DNA from: Anaerocolumna sp. AGMB13025 | GTDB taxonomy: Bacteria > Bacillota > Clostridia > Lachnospirales > Lachnospiraceae | Direction of reading: 5' to 3' | Assembly (NCBI RefSeq): GCF_029689925.1 | Contig: NZ_CP121445.1 | Location: 2,535,001 to 2,599,000 of the forward strand | Length of the DNA: 64,000 nt | Shown here: in pieces, positions 51,149 through 59,660 of the stretch | Layout: each line of letters opens with the position of its first letter | Position numbering within the stretch: position 1 is the first letter of the stretch | Translations under genes and position numbers: made by a program | The notes under the pieces: model-generated | Seen by the model: the letters and a program-made list of their open reading frames with translations, nothing else | Told to the model about the DNA's origin: nothing | The model's database searches: none

Positions 51149-51190
51149 TTCGTCAGTAGTCTCTATAAATAAACTTCTGACGAATTTTTA
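51149..51190 (+). terminator. Terminator after MFS gene
   Basis: TTCGTCAG pairs with CTGACGAA around a 20-base loop, followed by TTTTTATAT. Confidence 0.7.
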
Positions 51191-51344
51191 TATGTAAAAT
51201 AAAATTTGATCGTCCGGTTCTTGGATTAGTAGTATTGTTTTTTGATAATCAGAGAATGCTCTATTTAACGTAACCAAATAGATGCTATATCAATATATTT
51301 CATTTTTCATTCAAAAAATGCCGAAAAAAGGTTATAAGACGAAA

Positions 51345-51373
51345 TTGACAAATAATTACATATATACTAGGAT
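51345..51373 (+). promoter_or_regulatory. Probable promoter of the secreted propeller gene
   Basis: TTGACA, a 17-base spacer and TAGGAT (four of six matches). Nearly 100 bases lie between it and the coding region, so the message has a leader. The rest of the 366-base gap (51106-51471) shows only the terminator and AT-rich DNA. Confidence 0.5.
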
Positions 51374-51471
51374 AGAATTGTAAATGGAAGCTTGGCTGTC
51401 TCATATTCATTTGCTATCATCTCGGAATCTAAGTTTCGATTTACAAAAAAATAAGAAGAAGAGGGATGTAT

Positions 51472-53262
51472 ATGAAGAAACAAGTGGTTATTTTTATGGT
51501 ACTATGTATGTTTTTTACTAGTATTTTTTCGACAGCATCAGTAAAAGCGGAATCAGCATTGCCTGCAATTCAAGATCGTTATTTATGGTCAATTACCGTA
51601 AATGACAAGGGGACCTTTGCAGCAGTAGGTGATTTTGGTACTGTCAGACTAACAACGGATGGGACAAATTGGAGTGATATTCAATTACCGACAGAATATA
51701 CTCTAAACTCTGTTGCCTGTAATGGTTCCAGATTTGTTGCTGTAGGTGCCTTTGGAATTATGTATACCTCAGATGATGGAATTACATGGAAAGAGGTAAT
51801 GCCGGGTGAGAACGGTTATAATCTTAATTCGGTAATATGGAACGGCAAATTATTTGTGGCCTCCGGGGATTATGGAACAATACTTTACTCCAATGACGGT
51901 TATCAGTGGAACTATGCAGAAAGTGTAAGTGGAATAAAATCAGACATTGTAAACATGGTATGGAATGGCAGCGTATTTTATGCTTTAACGAATGATAACA
52001 AGTGTCTGTTTTCTAACGATGCCATTACCTGGAAGGCTGATAATGTAGTTCTTGAGGATAATTCAGTAATCTTAGAAAGCGTAACCTGGGATAAGGACAA
52101 GTTTATTGCTGCCGGCAATGTCGGAACAATAGGTATTTCTAATGATGGAATTATATGGAAAATAGTATCAAGAGATGAATCGGTATATTATAACGATATA
52201 GATTGGACAGGCAAAGATTATGTTGCTATTGGAAGTAACGGAACGATTAGTGTTTCAAGTGATGGAGTGAAGTGGGATGAAGTATACCAAAAAGGTCCTT
52301 ACGCATTCCAGGACATTGCTCAACTTGAAGATCATGCAATAGCCGTTGGAGACAGTGGGTTAATCGCAGATTTGCTTCTGGATTCCGGTCCTAAAGTAAC
52401 TCCTGTATACCCAGGTGCGGATAGCGGTTTTCAGCTCTGTGATGTGGCTTATGATGGTGATACCTATGTGGCTGTTGGTACTGGTAGAAGAATTCGGATA
52501 TCAAATGACGGCGAACAATGGAAGGATGGTTATCAAATTCCGGGTGCTGGCGACTTAAATGGTGTAGCTTGCGGAGGCGGTGTTTTCATTGCAGTAGGTC
52601 AAAATGGGCAGCTATTTCGTTCAAGTGATAAAGGAGAAAGTTGGACAACTCCTCTTAAGGGGGTTGGTAATACCTTTTTCGGAGTATCCTATAATAATGG
52701 AGTATATTTTGTAACCGGAAGCAATGGATTGATTCTTGTCTCTTACGACAATGGAATCCATTGGGATGATTATGTAGTAAAACCAGCCGTAAATATTAAG
52801 CAGGTAAGTTATAATGGACGGGTTTATGTGGCGGTAGGAGATCAGGGACAAATTTATACTTCTACCAATGGCTCAAACTGGACTACCCAGACTTCGGATA
52901 CGGATAAAAATCTAAGAAGTATTGCATGGACAGGAGATCGATTTGTAGCAGTTGGTGAAGACGGGACGATTCTTACCTCCCCGGATGGAGTTAAATGGGA
53001 GTCGGTAATGTCTGGAATATCCGTTACTTGGAAAGATATAACAGTATGCCCTCCTTCGGCTTCTGTGAAGTATTCAATTATTGTAGTTGGCTCCAATGGC
53101 AAGACCTATGGATCGAATGATGGATTGAAATGGTTTCCTTTAGATTCTCAGGTTGGCACCAGTCTGAACGGAACAGTTTATGGAGATAAATATGTGACTG
53201 TAGGATGTTTTGAAAGAGTAACAGTTTCTAAAGACGGTAATGATTGGATAAATATGTTATAA
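51472..53262 (+). CDS. Secreted beta-propeller protein with YCF48/BNR-like repeats
   Basis: A signal peptide (residues 1-28, ending V-K-A near residue 26) precedes about 570 residues of repeated units of some 40 residues, each close to A-V-G-x-x-G-T-I-x-x-S-x-D-G-x-x-W. Around a dozen copies can be counted, enough for two propellers. This pattern is that of YCF48/Hcf136-like and BNR-type blades, which bind proteins or sugars outside the cell. There is no anchor, so it is probably released. GAGGG lies 6 bases before ATG 51472. The ligand is unknown. Confidence 0.8.
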   Translation: MKKQVVIFMVLCMFFTSIFSTASVKAESALPAIQDRYLWSITVNDKGTFAAVGDFGTVRLTTDGTNWSDIQLPTEYTLNSVACNGSRFVAVGAFGIMYTSDDGITWKEVMPGENGYNLNSVIWNGKLFVASGDYGTILYSNDGYQWNYAESVSGIKSDIVNMVWNGSVFYALTNDNKCLFSNDAITWKADNVVLEDNSVILESVTWDKDKFIAAGNVGTIGISNDGIIWKIVSRDESVYYNDIDWTGKDYVAIGSNGTISVSSDGVKWDEVYQKGPYAFQDIAQLEDHAIAVGDSGLIADLLLDSGPKVTPVYPGADSGFQLCDVAYDGDTYVAVGTGRRIRISNDGEQWKDGYQIPGAGDLNGVACGGGVFIAVGQNGQLFRSSDKGESWTTPLKGVGNTFFGVSYNNGVYFVTGSNGLILVSYDNGIHWDDYVVKPAVNIKQVSYNGRVYVAVGDQGQIYTSTNGSNWTTQTSDTDKNLRSIAWTGDRFVAVGEDGTILTSPDGVKWESVMSGISVTWKDITVCPPSASVKYSIIVVGSNGKTYGSNDGLKWFPLDSQVGTSLNGTVYGDKYVTVGCFERVTVSKDGNDWINML

Positions 53263-53272
53263 AGGTAAGGAA

Positions 53273-53299
53273 GGGGCTGTCGCAAATGCAGCCCCTTTC
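53273..53299. terminator. Terminator between converging genes
   Basis: GGGGCTG pairs with CAGCCCC around a 9-base loop, followed by TTTCTT on the plus strand. A second, longer hairpin (53300-53342: TTATTTCAT with ATGAAATAA and inner GGAA-GTTC with GAACTTCC) follows directly and may serve the MATE gene on the minus strand. Confidence 0.75.
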
Positions 53300-53358
53300 T
53301 TATTTCATACGAGGAAAGTTCATCGAACTTCCAATGAAATAAAAAGCCAGACTCTTTC

Positions 53359-54711
53359 TTATGCAATAGTCCTTAACAGACCCGGTCTTATCTTTTTGTA
53401 ATAATATAGAATCATGCAGAAGACGGCTGTTCCCCAGGTAAGCGGATAGCCCAGGTAAAGTGTATATACGGACGGGAAATGTGGAATCATGACAGTCAGC
53501 CATAGGATGCGCAGACCACACAGGTTAAAGATAAACAGCAGCATGGTATAAAAGGTGTTTCCGGTACCTCTTGCCATACCAATTAAAATCTGGCAGGAGG
53601 TTAAGAGCATATATCCGGGGGCAAGAATTCGCGCCATCATGGTTCCGTAGCGGATAACCTCTGCCTCGGAAGTAAACAATCTAAGCGGAATCTGGCTGAA
53701 GAAAAAGAGGAGAAGCCCAACAAACCCTGCGTAAGCGATGGAGATTCTAAGCAGTGCGGTGAAACCTTTTCTGACACGGTCATATTTATGCGCACCAATA
53801 TTCTGGGCAATATAGGTGGTAGTAGTTAAAGACAGGCAGTTTGCCGGAAGCAGAGCAAAGGAGTCAACCTTACTATAGATAGTATTACCTGCCATAGCCT
53901 GAGCGCCGAAGTTGTTAAGATACCCCTGGACAATTACGTTGGATAAAGAGGTAATAGTGGTCTGGATACCAGCAGGAATGCCGAATTTTAATAGTTTAAT
54001 CAGCATTTCTTTGTCATAGCGGATGTGAGACAGTGTCAGCCGGTATCCTTCCTTGGTGTGACAGAGTTGGTATACTACACAAAAAGCAGAGACGAACTGA
54101 GCGATTAACGTTGCAATGGCCACACCCAATACGGCAAGGTGGAAAACAGCAACGAACAGGATAGATAAAACAGCATTTACCACAGAAGAAATGCATAGAA
54201 AATAAAGCGGATGCCTGGTATCTCCAACAGCTTGCAGGGTTCCGGCCCCCATATTATATATAATGGTAAAAAGTGCCCCAAGAAAGTATATGCGCAGGTA
54301 TAACTTTGCAGCCTGAATTACTTCAGGCGGCGTATTCATTTTGGATAGGATAGAAGGGGAGAAAAGAAAGCCTGCAACAGAGATTAGAATTCCCAGCAGG
54401 ATACAAAACCAGAAGGAGGTATGAATGGAACGTATCAGCCTGACCGAATCGCCTGACCCATAATACTGGGCAATGATAATACCTGCTCCGCTGGTCAGAC
54501 CGATAACAAAACCGATGAATAAATTAATGATCTGTGCGCTGGCACCAATAGCGGCCAGTGCACTGCTGCCGACAAAGTTGCCTACAACAAATGAATCGGT
54601 AGTATTATATAATTGCTGGAATAAGTTACCCAGAATTAAAGGACCTGTAAACAAAAGGATGCTTCTGTTTACAGGTCCTTCTGTCAATGAGTTTATAGTA
54701 AGGTTTTTCAT
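53359..54711 (-). CDS. MATE family efflux transporter
   Basis: The 450-residue membrane protein has twelve helices and MATE family marks: G-P-L-I-L-G-N-L-F-Q-Q-L-Y-N-T-T-D-S-F near residue 23 and A-I-G-A-S-A in the next helix. It exports drugs or metabolites with sodium or proton exchange. GGAGA lies 9 bases before the ATG. It follows the YheO-type regulator by 21 bases on the same strand, so the regulator probably controls the exporter. Substrate unknown. Confidence 0.92.
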   Translation of the reverse strand: MKNLTINSLTEGPVNRSILLFTGPLILGNLFQQLYNTTDSFVVGNFVGSSALAAIGASAQIINLFIGFVIGLTSGAGIIIAQYYGSGDSVRLIRSIHTSFWFCILLGILISVAGFLFSPSILSKMNTPPEVIQAAKLYLRIYFLGALFTIIYNMGAGTLQAVGDTRHPLYFLCISSVVNAVLSILFVAVFHLAVLGVAIATLIAQFVSAFCVVYQLCHTKEGYRLTLSHIRYDKEMLIKLLKFGIPAGIQTTITSLSNVIVQGYLNNFGAQAMAGNTIYSKVDSFALLPANCLSLTTTTYIAQNIGAHKYDRVRKGFTALLRISIAYAGFVGLLLFFFSQIPLRLFTSEAEVIRYGTMMARILAPGYMLLTSCQILIGMARGTGNTFYTMLLFIFNLCGLRILWLTVMIPHFPSVYTLYLGYPLTWGTAVFCMILYYYKKIRPGLLRTIA

Positions 54712-54732
54712 TTGTAATGTCTCCGGTTTACT

Positions 54733-55392
54733 TTAAGCTGGGTCATCTGATAAAACTTGGTTACGGCTGGTTTCCAGGTAATTATAAAACGTAAACTTAC
54801 TGATACCAAGAAGTTCACAAATCTGTTCTCCGGATTTGGTAATCAGAAAGGCACCTTTTTCGTCTAGAAAATGAATGAATTCAATTTTCTCATTTTTGTT
54901 CATGTCACATGCTTGTTTTCCTATCTGCTCCTGACCTTTTTGAATCAGATGTGTAAGAAGATTGTTTACATCCGGTGCAAATATCTCTTCTTCATTAGAG
55001 AAGTTCTCAAACTGATTGAATTGGCGAAGATAGCCTTCGAATTGGAGCGTTTCTGTGATATCCATATTAACACAGACAGAGCCAATGACGTTACCGTCAT
55101 CATCTTTAACATAAATAGAAGATGAACGAAGGATTTTTCCGTCCTGAGTTGTAGTGATATAGTTAAAACGATCTCCGTCAACAACAGTCCCGCGCAAAAC
55201 TTCAAGACCTAAGTTACTGCCGCAGCCACCGATGGCACGATTGGTAATATATCCGTTACGGATATCTACAATGGAGTGATCATAGTCTTTTGTCAGGTCA
55301 TGAAGAACAACTTCACATTTACTGCCGAATTGTTTTTCGATTAAAGTCAGCAGCTGCTGAAATAAAGGCATAGCATCATCTAAAGATTTCAT
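54733..55392 (-). CDS. YheO-like PAS domain regulator with HTH
   Basis: Residues 1-120 match the YheO-type PAS sensor (C-E-V-V-L-H-D-L, N-G-Y-I-T-N-R, L-R-S-S-S-I-Y-V-K-D). Residues 165-215 hold the HTH_22 DNA-binding domain (F-L-I-T-K-S-G-E, L-L-G-I-S-K-F-T-F-Y-N-Y-L). Length (219 aa) is normal. GAGGTGA lies 9 bases before the ATG. It is upstream of, and probably co-transcribed with, the MATE exporter. The 632 bases up to the lipoprotein gene (55393-56024) hold no gene; they are AT-rich with many A-tracts. Confidence 0.88.
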   Translation of the reverse strand: MKSLDDAMPLFQQLLTLIEKQFGSKCEVVLHDLTKDYDHSIVDIRNGYITNRAIGGCGSNLGLEVLRGTVVDGDRFNYITTTQDGKILRSSSIYVKDDDGNVIGSVCVNMDITETLQFEGYLRQFNQFENFSNEEEIFAPDVNNLLTHLIQKGQEQIGKQACDMNKNEKIEFIHFLDEKGAFLITKSGEQICELLGISKFTFYNYLETSRNQVLSDDPA

Positions 55393-55925
55393 ATAAAAAT
55401 CACCTCTTATACTAAAATAAAATTAGAATATTGTTATATAATCATAACTTGGACCTATTATATCATATAAAAAGTTTTTGAACAATACAAAAATCTGAAA
55501 AAAAGTTATAAATCGAACACTGAAATAAAGAAAAGTAATAAAAGTAATATTGGAAAAGAGAGACTATAAATAAAAATATGCTAACAAATTTTTTGGAAGA
55601 AAAAGTTATTTATGTATAAGTACAGATAAATAGCTTAATTTTACCTATACCCAGAGATATCAAAAATATAGGAGATATTAAGCATTACGAAGGATTAAAA
55701 GCATTTTTTCGCAAATGTAAAGATATGTGTTTTATAAAACTACTGAGATATAATGGGTTTTGAAAAAATTATAAAATTCAAACATAAAGTTAGATTGATT
55801 ACACAATCAAATTGGTAAACAGGTAATAATAATTAAAAAAAGTTAGTTAAAACTAAAAAAAGTGTAATAAAAGTGCAAAAAAACAAAAAAAAGTTCTTGT
55901 AAACTAACAAAAAGTATGATAATAT

Positions 55926-55964
55926 AAAAACGTCATAAAAAAACGTGAAAAAAGCATAAAAAAA
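55926..55964 (+). promoter_or_regulatory. Phased A-tracts before the second sugar operon
   Basis: Four runs of five to seven A are centred near 55928, 55940, 55950 and 55961, spaced 10-12 bases, so the DNA is expected to be bent. Further A-runs lie upstream to 55835. A possible promoter follows (TTGATA at 55967, TATGGA at 55990). Such A-tracts can act as UP elements or as binding sites for AT-loving proteins. Confidence 0.45.
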
Positions 55965-56024
55965 GTTTGATAAACATTACAAAAGTTTATATGGACTTTG
56001 TGCAAAGAAAAGGAGGAGCAACAT

Positions 56025-57374
56025 ATGAAGAAGAAATTAATGTCGTGCCTGCTGGTTACCGCACTGGTAATCGGAACCCTTACGGCCTGTGGAAAAAGCG
56101 GAACTTCCACACCGAATACACCTACAGAAAGTACGGATAGCAGCACACAGAGCGAATCCGGTAATACACCGGCGGCGAATACGGAAAAGAAAAAGATAGT
56201 TTTCTGGTATTCTCACACAGGTGATGAGGCCACCAGCTTTGAAAAGGCCATCAAGGCCTATAATGAAAGCCAGGATAAGTATGTAGTGGAAGGCTTAAGT
56301 GTTACCGATAAACAAAAAGTAATCGTTGCAATATCCGGTAATGAAGCACCAGATGTAATTGAAGCCTCCAACCAGGATGTGATTACATATGCTACCAGCG
56401 GGCTGATCGAACCAGTTTCTGATATGGCATCATCAGACAATTATTCTATGGAAGAACAGTTTGCCGGACAGTCATTGATTGCCAATACACTGGAGGATAA
56501 GGTATACGGCGTACCCTTTGCTGCTATGATTATCCAGATGTTCTACAATAAAGACATACTAAAGGAAATCGGATATACACAACCTCCAACAACCATGGAA
56601 GAATTATATGATATGGCCGTAAAAGCTACTCAAGTGGATGAAAACGGTACGATAACCAGACTTGGCTATCCATTATTCCCCTTAGCCAGTGCAAGACAGG
56701 AATTAATTTATGCTTTCGGCGGCAGATGGTGGGCAGAAGACGGTAAGACCCTGACACCGGACAATCCTGGAATCCTTGACAGTTTAAATATGAACTTGGA
56801 ATACAGAAGTAAGTACGGTATTGAAAAAGTTCAGGAATTCGTAGCCACTGCCAATACAAACCGTTATACGGAAAATGATATGTTCTTTGCCGGAAAGCAG
56901 CTGTTCCGCTTTGACGGTCCCTGGTTAGCTGCCATGATTAAGAACAATAACTCGGATGTTAATTATGGTGTTGCATTAATTCCCGGTACCAAAGCACAGC
57001 CTGAATTACAGGGCACCAGCCGTTATGAAACCAATAGTTTGACCATTCCTGTTGTTGCAAATGAAAAAGAAGGTGCTTGGGATTTTATTAAGTATTTTAC
57101 GAATTCCGATGCAACCAAGGAGCTTCTAATCGACATAGCAAATCTTCCGACTCAGCTATCCTTATATGATGATCCTGACATTCTTGCCCAGCCTAACTTT
57201 GATGTATTTGTTGCGGCCCTTAAGACCGAAAATGGAATTCAATATCCTAAAATTGAGGATCTTTCCAAATATACCTCATTAATCGAAGAACATCTGGATT
57301 ATGCTTATAATGGAATGGAAACACCGGAAAAGGTATTAAAAGAATTGAAAAAACAATCAGATTTATTGAAATAA
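56025..57374 (+). CDS. Sugar ABC transporter solute-binding lipoprotein (second operon)
   Basis: This is the surface receptor for a carbohydrate importer. The lipobox L-T-A-C (Cys22) ends the signal peptide, followed by a Ser/Thr-rich linker to about residue 58. The receptor begins with I-V-F-W-Y-S-H-T-G-D-E and shows the family segments F-Y-N-K-D-I-L-K-E-I-G, W-D-F-I-K-Y-F-T-N. AGGAGG lies 8 bases before ATG 56025; the in-frame extension upstream is rejected. At 449 aa it is shorter than, and not closely similar to, the receptor at 5873. A beta-mannosidase in the same cluster suggests manno-oligosaccharides as ligand. Confidence 0.93.
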   Translation: MKKKLMSCLLVTALVIGTLTACGKSGTSTPNTPTESTDSSTQSESGNTPAANTEKKKIVFWYSHTGDEATSFEKAIKAYNESQDKYVVEGLSVTDKQKVIVAISGNEAPDVIEASNQDVITYATSGLIEPVSDMASSDNYSMEEQFAGQSLIANTLEDKVYGVPFAAMIIQMFYNKDILKEIGYTQPPTTMEELYDMAVKATQVDENGTITRLGYPLFPLASARQELIYAFGGRWWAEDGKTLTPDNPGILDSLNMNLEYRSKYGIEKVQEFVATANTNRYTENDMFFAGKQLFRFDGPWLAAMIKNNNSDVNYGVALIPGTKAQPELQGTSRYETNSLTIPVVANEKEGAWDFIKYFTNSDATKELLIDIANLPTQLSLYDDPDILAQPNFDVFVAALKTENGIQYPKIEDLSKYTSLIEEHLDYAYNGMETPEKVLKELKKQSDLLK

Positions 57375-57432
57375 TAGCATTTGATTTTCATAGGAATTAA
57401 TTTAAATACGAATTGATAAACTGCCTGTGAAT

Positions 57433-57476
57433 GGGAATATCCCGTATAAGTTAACCAACTTATATGTGGTATTCCC
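57433..57476 (+). promoter_or_regulatory. Hairpin between lipoprotein and permease genes (second operon)
   Basis: GGGAATA with TATTCCC form the outer stem and TATAAGTT with AACTTATA the inner stem, with a 4-base loop. It matches in position the hairpin at 7386 of the first operon, though the sequences differ. It probably sets the ratio of receptor to permease. Confidence 0.6.
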
Positions 57477-57541
57477 ACTCAGGATTTTTTCAGACTGGGA
57501 GAATGCCCGGCGTACTTTATTTATTAGAAAGGAGTAGTCCT

Positions 57542-58486
57542 ATGTTGAAAACGACTGGAGTTAAAATGAAAAAATCAGAACGGCGGGATAATTTAAACGG
57601 GTTCTTATTTGCACTTCCATGGATTATTGGTTTTATCTGTTTCAGTCTGATCCCATTACTGACTTCATTATATTACAGCTTTACTTCATTTAACCCGGTA
57701 AAAGCGCCGGAATGGGTGGGGCTTGAAAATTATCAGTATTTATTGAAAGATCCCTTAGTGCTTAAGAGCTTGAAGAATACTTTATTTATGGCATTTGTAT
57801 CAACACCGATTAATCTATTTATTGCAATGCTGCTGGCTTCTTTATTAAACAGCAAGTATAAGGGAAGAGGGTTTGTCAGAACGATTTTCTTCATGCCCTC
57901 AATCATACCGATGATTGCTGCAACTATGGTTTGGATCTGGATGTTTGACCCTACCTACGGCTATATTAACCGTATTATTGGTATGGTGGGTATCCACGGA
58001 CCTGCCTGGCTGGTTAATCCTGCTTATACAAAGTGGGCGTTAGTTCTGATGGGAACCTGGTGTACCGGTACTACCATGCTGATCTGTCTGGCGGCACTCC
58101 AGAATGTACCCAGAAGTTATTATGAATCTGCTGAAATTGATGGTGCCAACGCTGTCAGCAAATTTTTTCGTATTACCCTTCCGGGTGTGGCACCGGTGCT
58201 GGTATATCAGGGGATTCTTAATATCATTAATTCCTTCCAGTACTTTACCCAGGTCTATGTTATCATTAATGCCAGCTCCGGCGGCGGGGCAAGCAATGCA
58301 GGCGGTGGACCGGCCAATTCTATCCTGATGTATCCGCTTTATTTGTTTAATACGGCCTTTTCTTATATGAAGATGGGCAGGGCTTCCGCTATGGCATGGT
58401 TTTTATTTTTAATTGTCTGCATCCTGACCTATATTATGACCAAGATTACGAAAAAAGTATCCAATAACGGAATGGGAGGCGAATAA
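57542..58486 (+). CDS. Sugar ABC transporter permease, MalF/UgpA type (second operon)
   Basis: An integral membrane protein of 314 residues with six membrane helices; the first is G-F-L-F-A-L-P-W-I-I-G near residue 21. The EAA loop begins near residue 193 (Y-E-S-A-E-I-D-G-A) and ends I-T-L-P. AAAGGAG lies 7 bases before ATG 57542; the longer in-frame version overlaps the hairpin region and is rejected. The next permease starts on the base after its stop. Confidence 0.93.
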   Translation: MLKTTGVKMKKSERRDNLNGFLFALPWIIGFICFSLIPLLTSLYYSFTSFNPVKAPEWVGLENYQYLLKDPLVLKSLKNTLFMAFVSTPINLFIAMLLASLLNSKYKGRGFVRTIFFMPSIIPMIAATMVWIWMFDPTYGYINRIIGMVGIHGPAWLVNPAYTKWALVLMGTWCTGTTMLICLAALQNVPRSYYESAEIDGANAVSKFFRITLPGVAPVLVYQGILNIINSFQYFTQVYVIINASSGGGASNAGGGPANSILMYPLYLFNTAFSYMKMGRASAMAWFLFLIVCILTYIMTKITKKVSNNGMGGE

Positions 58487-59332
58487 ATGAAATATACAAG
58501 TGCTTATTATAAAAAACGTCTGAAACCCATACCGTTATATTTATTGATTTTGTGTTTGTGCCTGATTTTTATCTCTCCATTTCTGGTCATGGTCACCACC
58601 GCGCTAAAAACAAATGGGGATGCCTTTGAACTGCCGGTTAGATTATTTCCAAGAAAACTGATTTGGTCCAATTTTCCGGAGGCCTTGGAAAAAATCCCAT
58701 TTGCCCGCTATATGATGAACAGTATCTTTATCACAGCTATGTCTATTATCGGACAGCTTATAGCCACACCGTTGGTTGCATATTCACTGGCTAAGATCAA
58801 GTGGAAGGGAGCACCGATTATATCAAGCCTCATTATGGGTTCTATGATGATTCCTTATACGGTAACCATGATCCCCTTATATAAAATCTGGTCTGCACTG
58901 GGACTGACCAATACCTACATACCGCTTATTGCACCGACATTTTTCGGAAGCCCGTTCTATATAATTATAATGAGACAGTTCTTTGCAGCTTTGCCTAATT
59001 CATTAATGGAAGCGGCTAAAATTGACGGAGCAGGAGAATTCAGGCGTTATATATCAATTGCGCTGCCTTTATCTAAACCCGCACTGACTACGGTTGGTAT
59101 CTATGCCTTTATCAATGCCTGGTCTGATTATCTGGCACCGCTAATCTATATTAATAAAACAGAAAAGCTGACTTTGTCATTGGGATTACAGGGATTTTTA
59201 AATCAGTATTCCGTTGATTGGACCCATTTGATGGCAGCAGCTACCGTATTTGTTATTCCGGTCGTGATTTTCTTCCTGTTTTTCCAAAGGAATTTCGTGG
59301 AGGGTATTGCCACTTCTGGTATAAAGGGTTAA
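58487..59332 (+). CDS. Sugar ABC transporter permease, MalG/UgpE type (second operon)
   Basis: The partner permease has 281 residues with six helices. The EAA loop begins near residue 171 (L-M-E-A-A-K-I-D-G-A-G-E) and runs to I-A-L-P, and the protein ends G-I-A-T-S-G-I-K-G. GGGAGG lies 7 bases before the ATG, inside the upstream gene, so translation is coupled. No ATPase gene is present in the operon. Confidence 0.93.
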   Translation: MKYTSAYYKKRLKPIPLYLLILCLCLIFISPFLVMVTTALKTNGDAFELPVRLFPRKLIWSNFPEALEKIPFARYMMNSIFITAMSIIGQLIATPLVAYSLAKIKWKGAPIISSLIMGSMMIPYTVTMIPLYKIWSALGLTNTYIPLIAPTFFGSPFYIIIMRQFFAALPNSLMEAAKIDGAGEFRRYISIALPLSKPALTTVGIYAFINAWSDYLAPLIYINKTEKLTLSLGLQGFLNQYSVDWTHLMAAATVFVIPVVIFFLFFQRNFVEGIATSGIKG

Positions 59333-59376
59333 ACTCTGCTTTTACTGGTTTTTGTGTGCAATGGAGCATGAAATAG

Positions 59377-59434
59377 ATCTTCACATTTATTATTTGGAAC
59401 ACGGTAGGGAGTGGTTTCCGATAGGTGTGAAGAT
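59377..59434 (+). promoter_or_regulatory. Long hairpin in the leader before beta-mannosidase
   Basis: ATCTTCACA pairs with TGTGAAGAT, enclosing about 40 bases, and is followed by AAATTTTGC. It is the first of several structures in the 328-base gap 59333-59660; it may be a weak terminator of the transporter operon. A small CCGC-AAA-GGCGG hairpin follows near 59469. Confidence 0.4.
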
Positions 59435-59536
59435 AAATTTTGCACTTATATAAGCAAGATCCCCTTCACCGCAAAGGCGGAGGATAATCCGGAGGAAGTG
59501 ATGTAACAGGGGATTCAGGTCGAAAGAAATAAAAAA

Positions 59537-59586
59537 GAAAGGAATGCCACGAATAGATTCTTTCAACCTATTTAAACTTGGTGGCA
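59537..59586 (+). ncRNA. Candidate pseudoknot regulatory RNA, copy 2
   Basis: The four blocks GAAAGGAAT (59537), TGCCAC (59545), ATTCTTTC (59557) and GTGGCA (59581) appear in the same order as at 17864, with loops of 6 and 16 bases instead of 4 and 10 and different loop sequence. Blocks 1 and 3 pair, as do 2 and 4, giving an H-type pseudoknot. A longer hairpin (GCTGTT 59591 with AACAGC 59639) follows, ending 16 bases before the beta-mannosidase start, as a hairpin does in copy 1. Confidence 0.5.
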
Positions 59587-59660
59587 GGAGGCTGTTGTAC
59601 TATTGTCTGGTCACAGGTCTTGGATGAAGAACAATTGTAACAGCTTCAACAGGCATAATA

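Noticed and set aside
51472-53262. Regular repeats taken as a CRISPR or DNA tandem array
   Set aside because: The repetition is at the protein level (beta-propeller blades) with diverged DNA; there are no direct repeats with spacers. No CRISPR array or cas gene was seen in the window.
53273-53342. GGGGCTG and TTATTTCAT inverted repeats taken as a third copy of the inverted-repeat element
   Set aside because: Only a few bases resemble the GCAACAGCCC end; the position between converging genes and the stem shape fit terminators.
59461-59515. GC hairpin and AGGGGAT/ATCCCCT pairing taken as a known riboswitch
   Set aside because: The sequence was compared from memory with cobalamin, c-di-GMP, glycine, THF and fluoride motifs and the conserved cores are missing.
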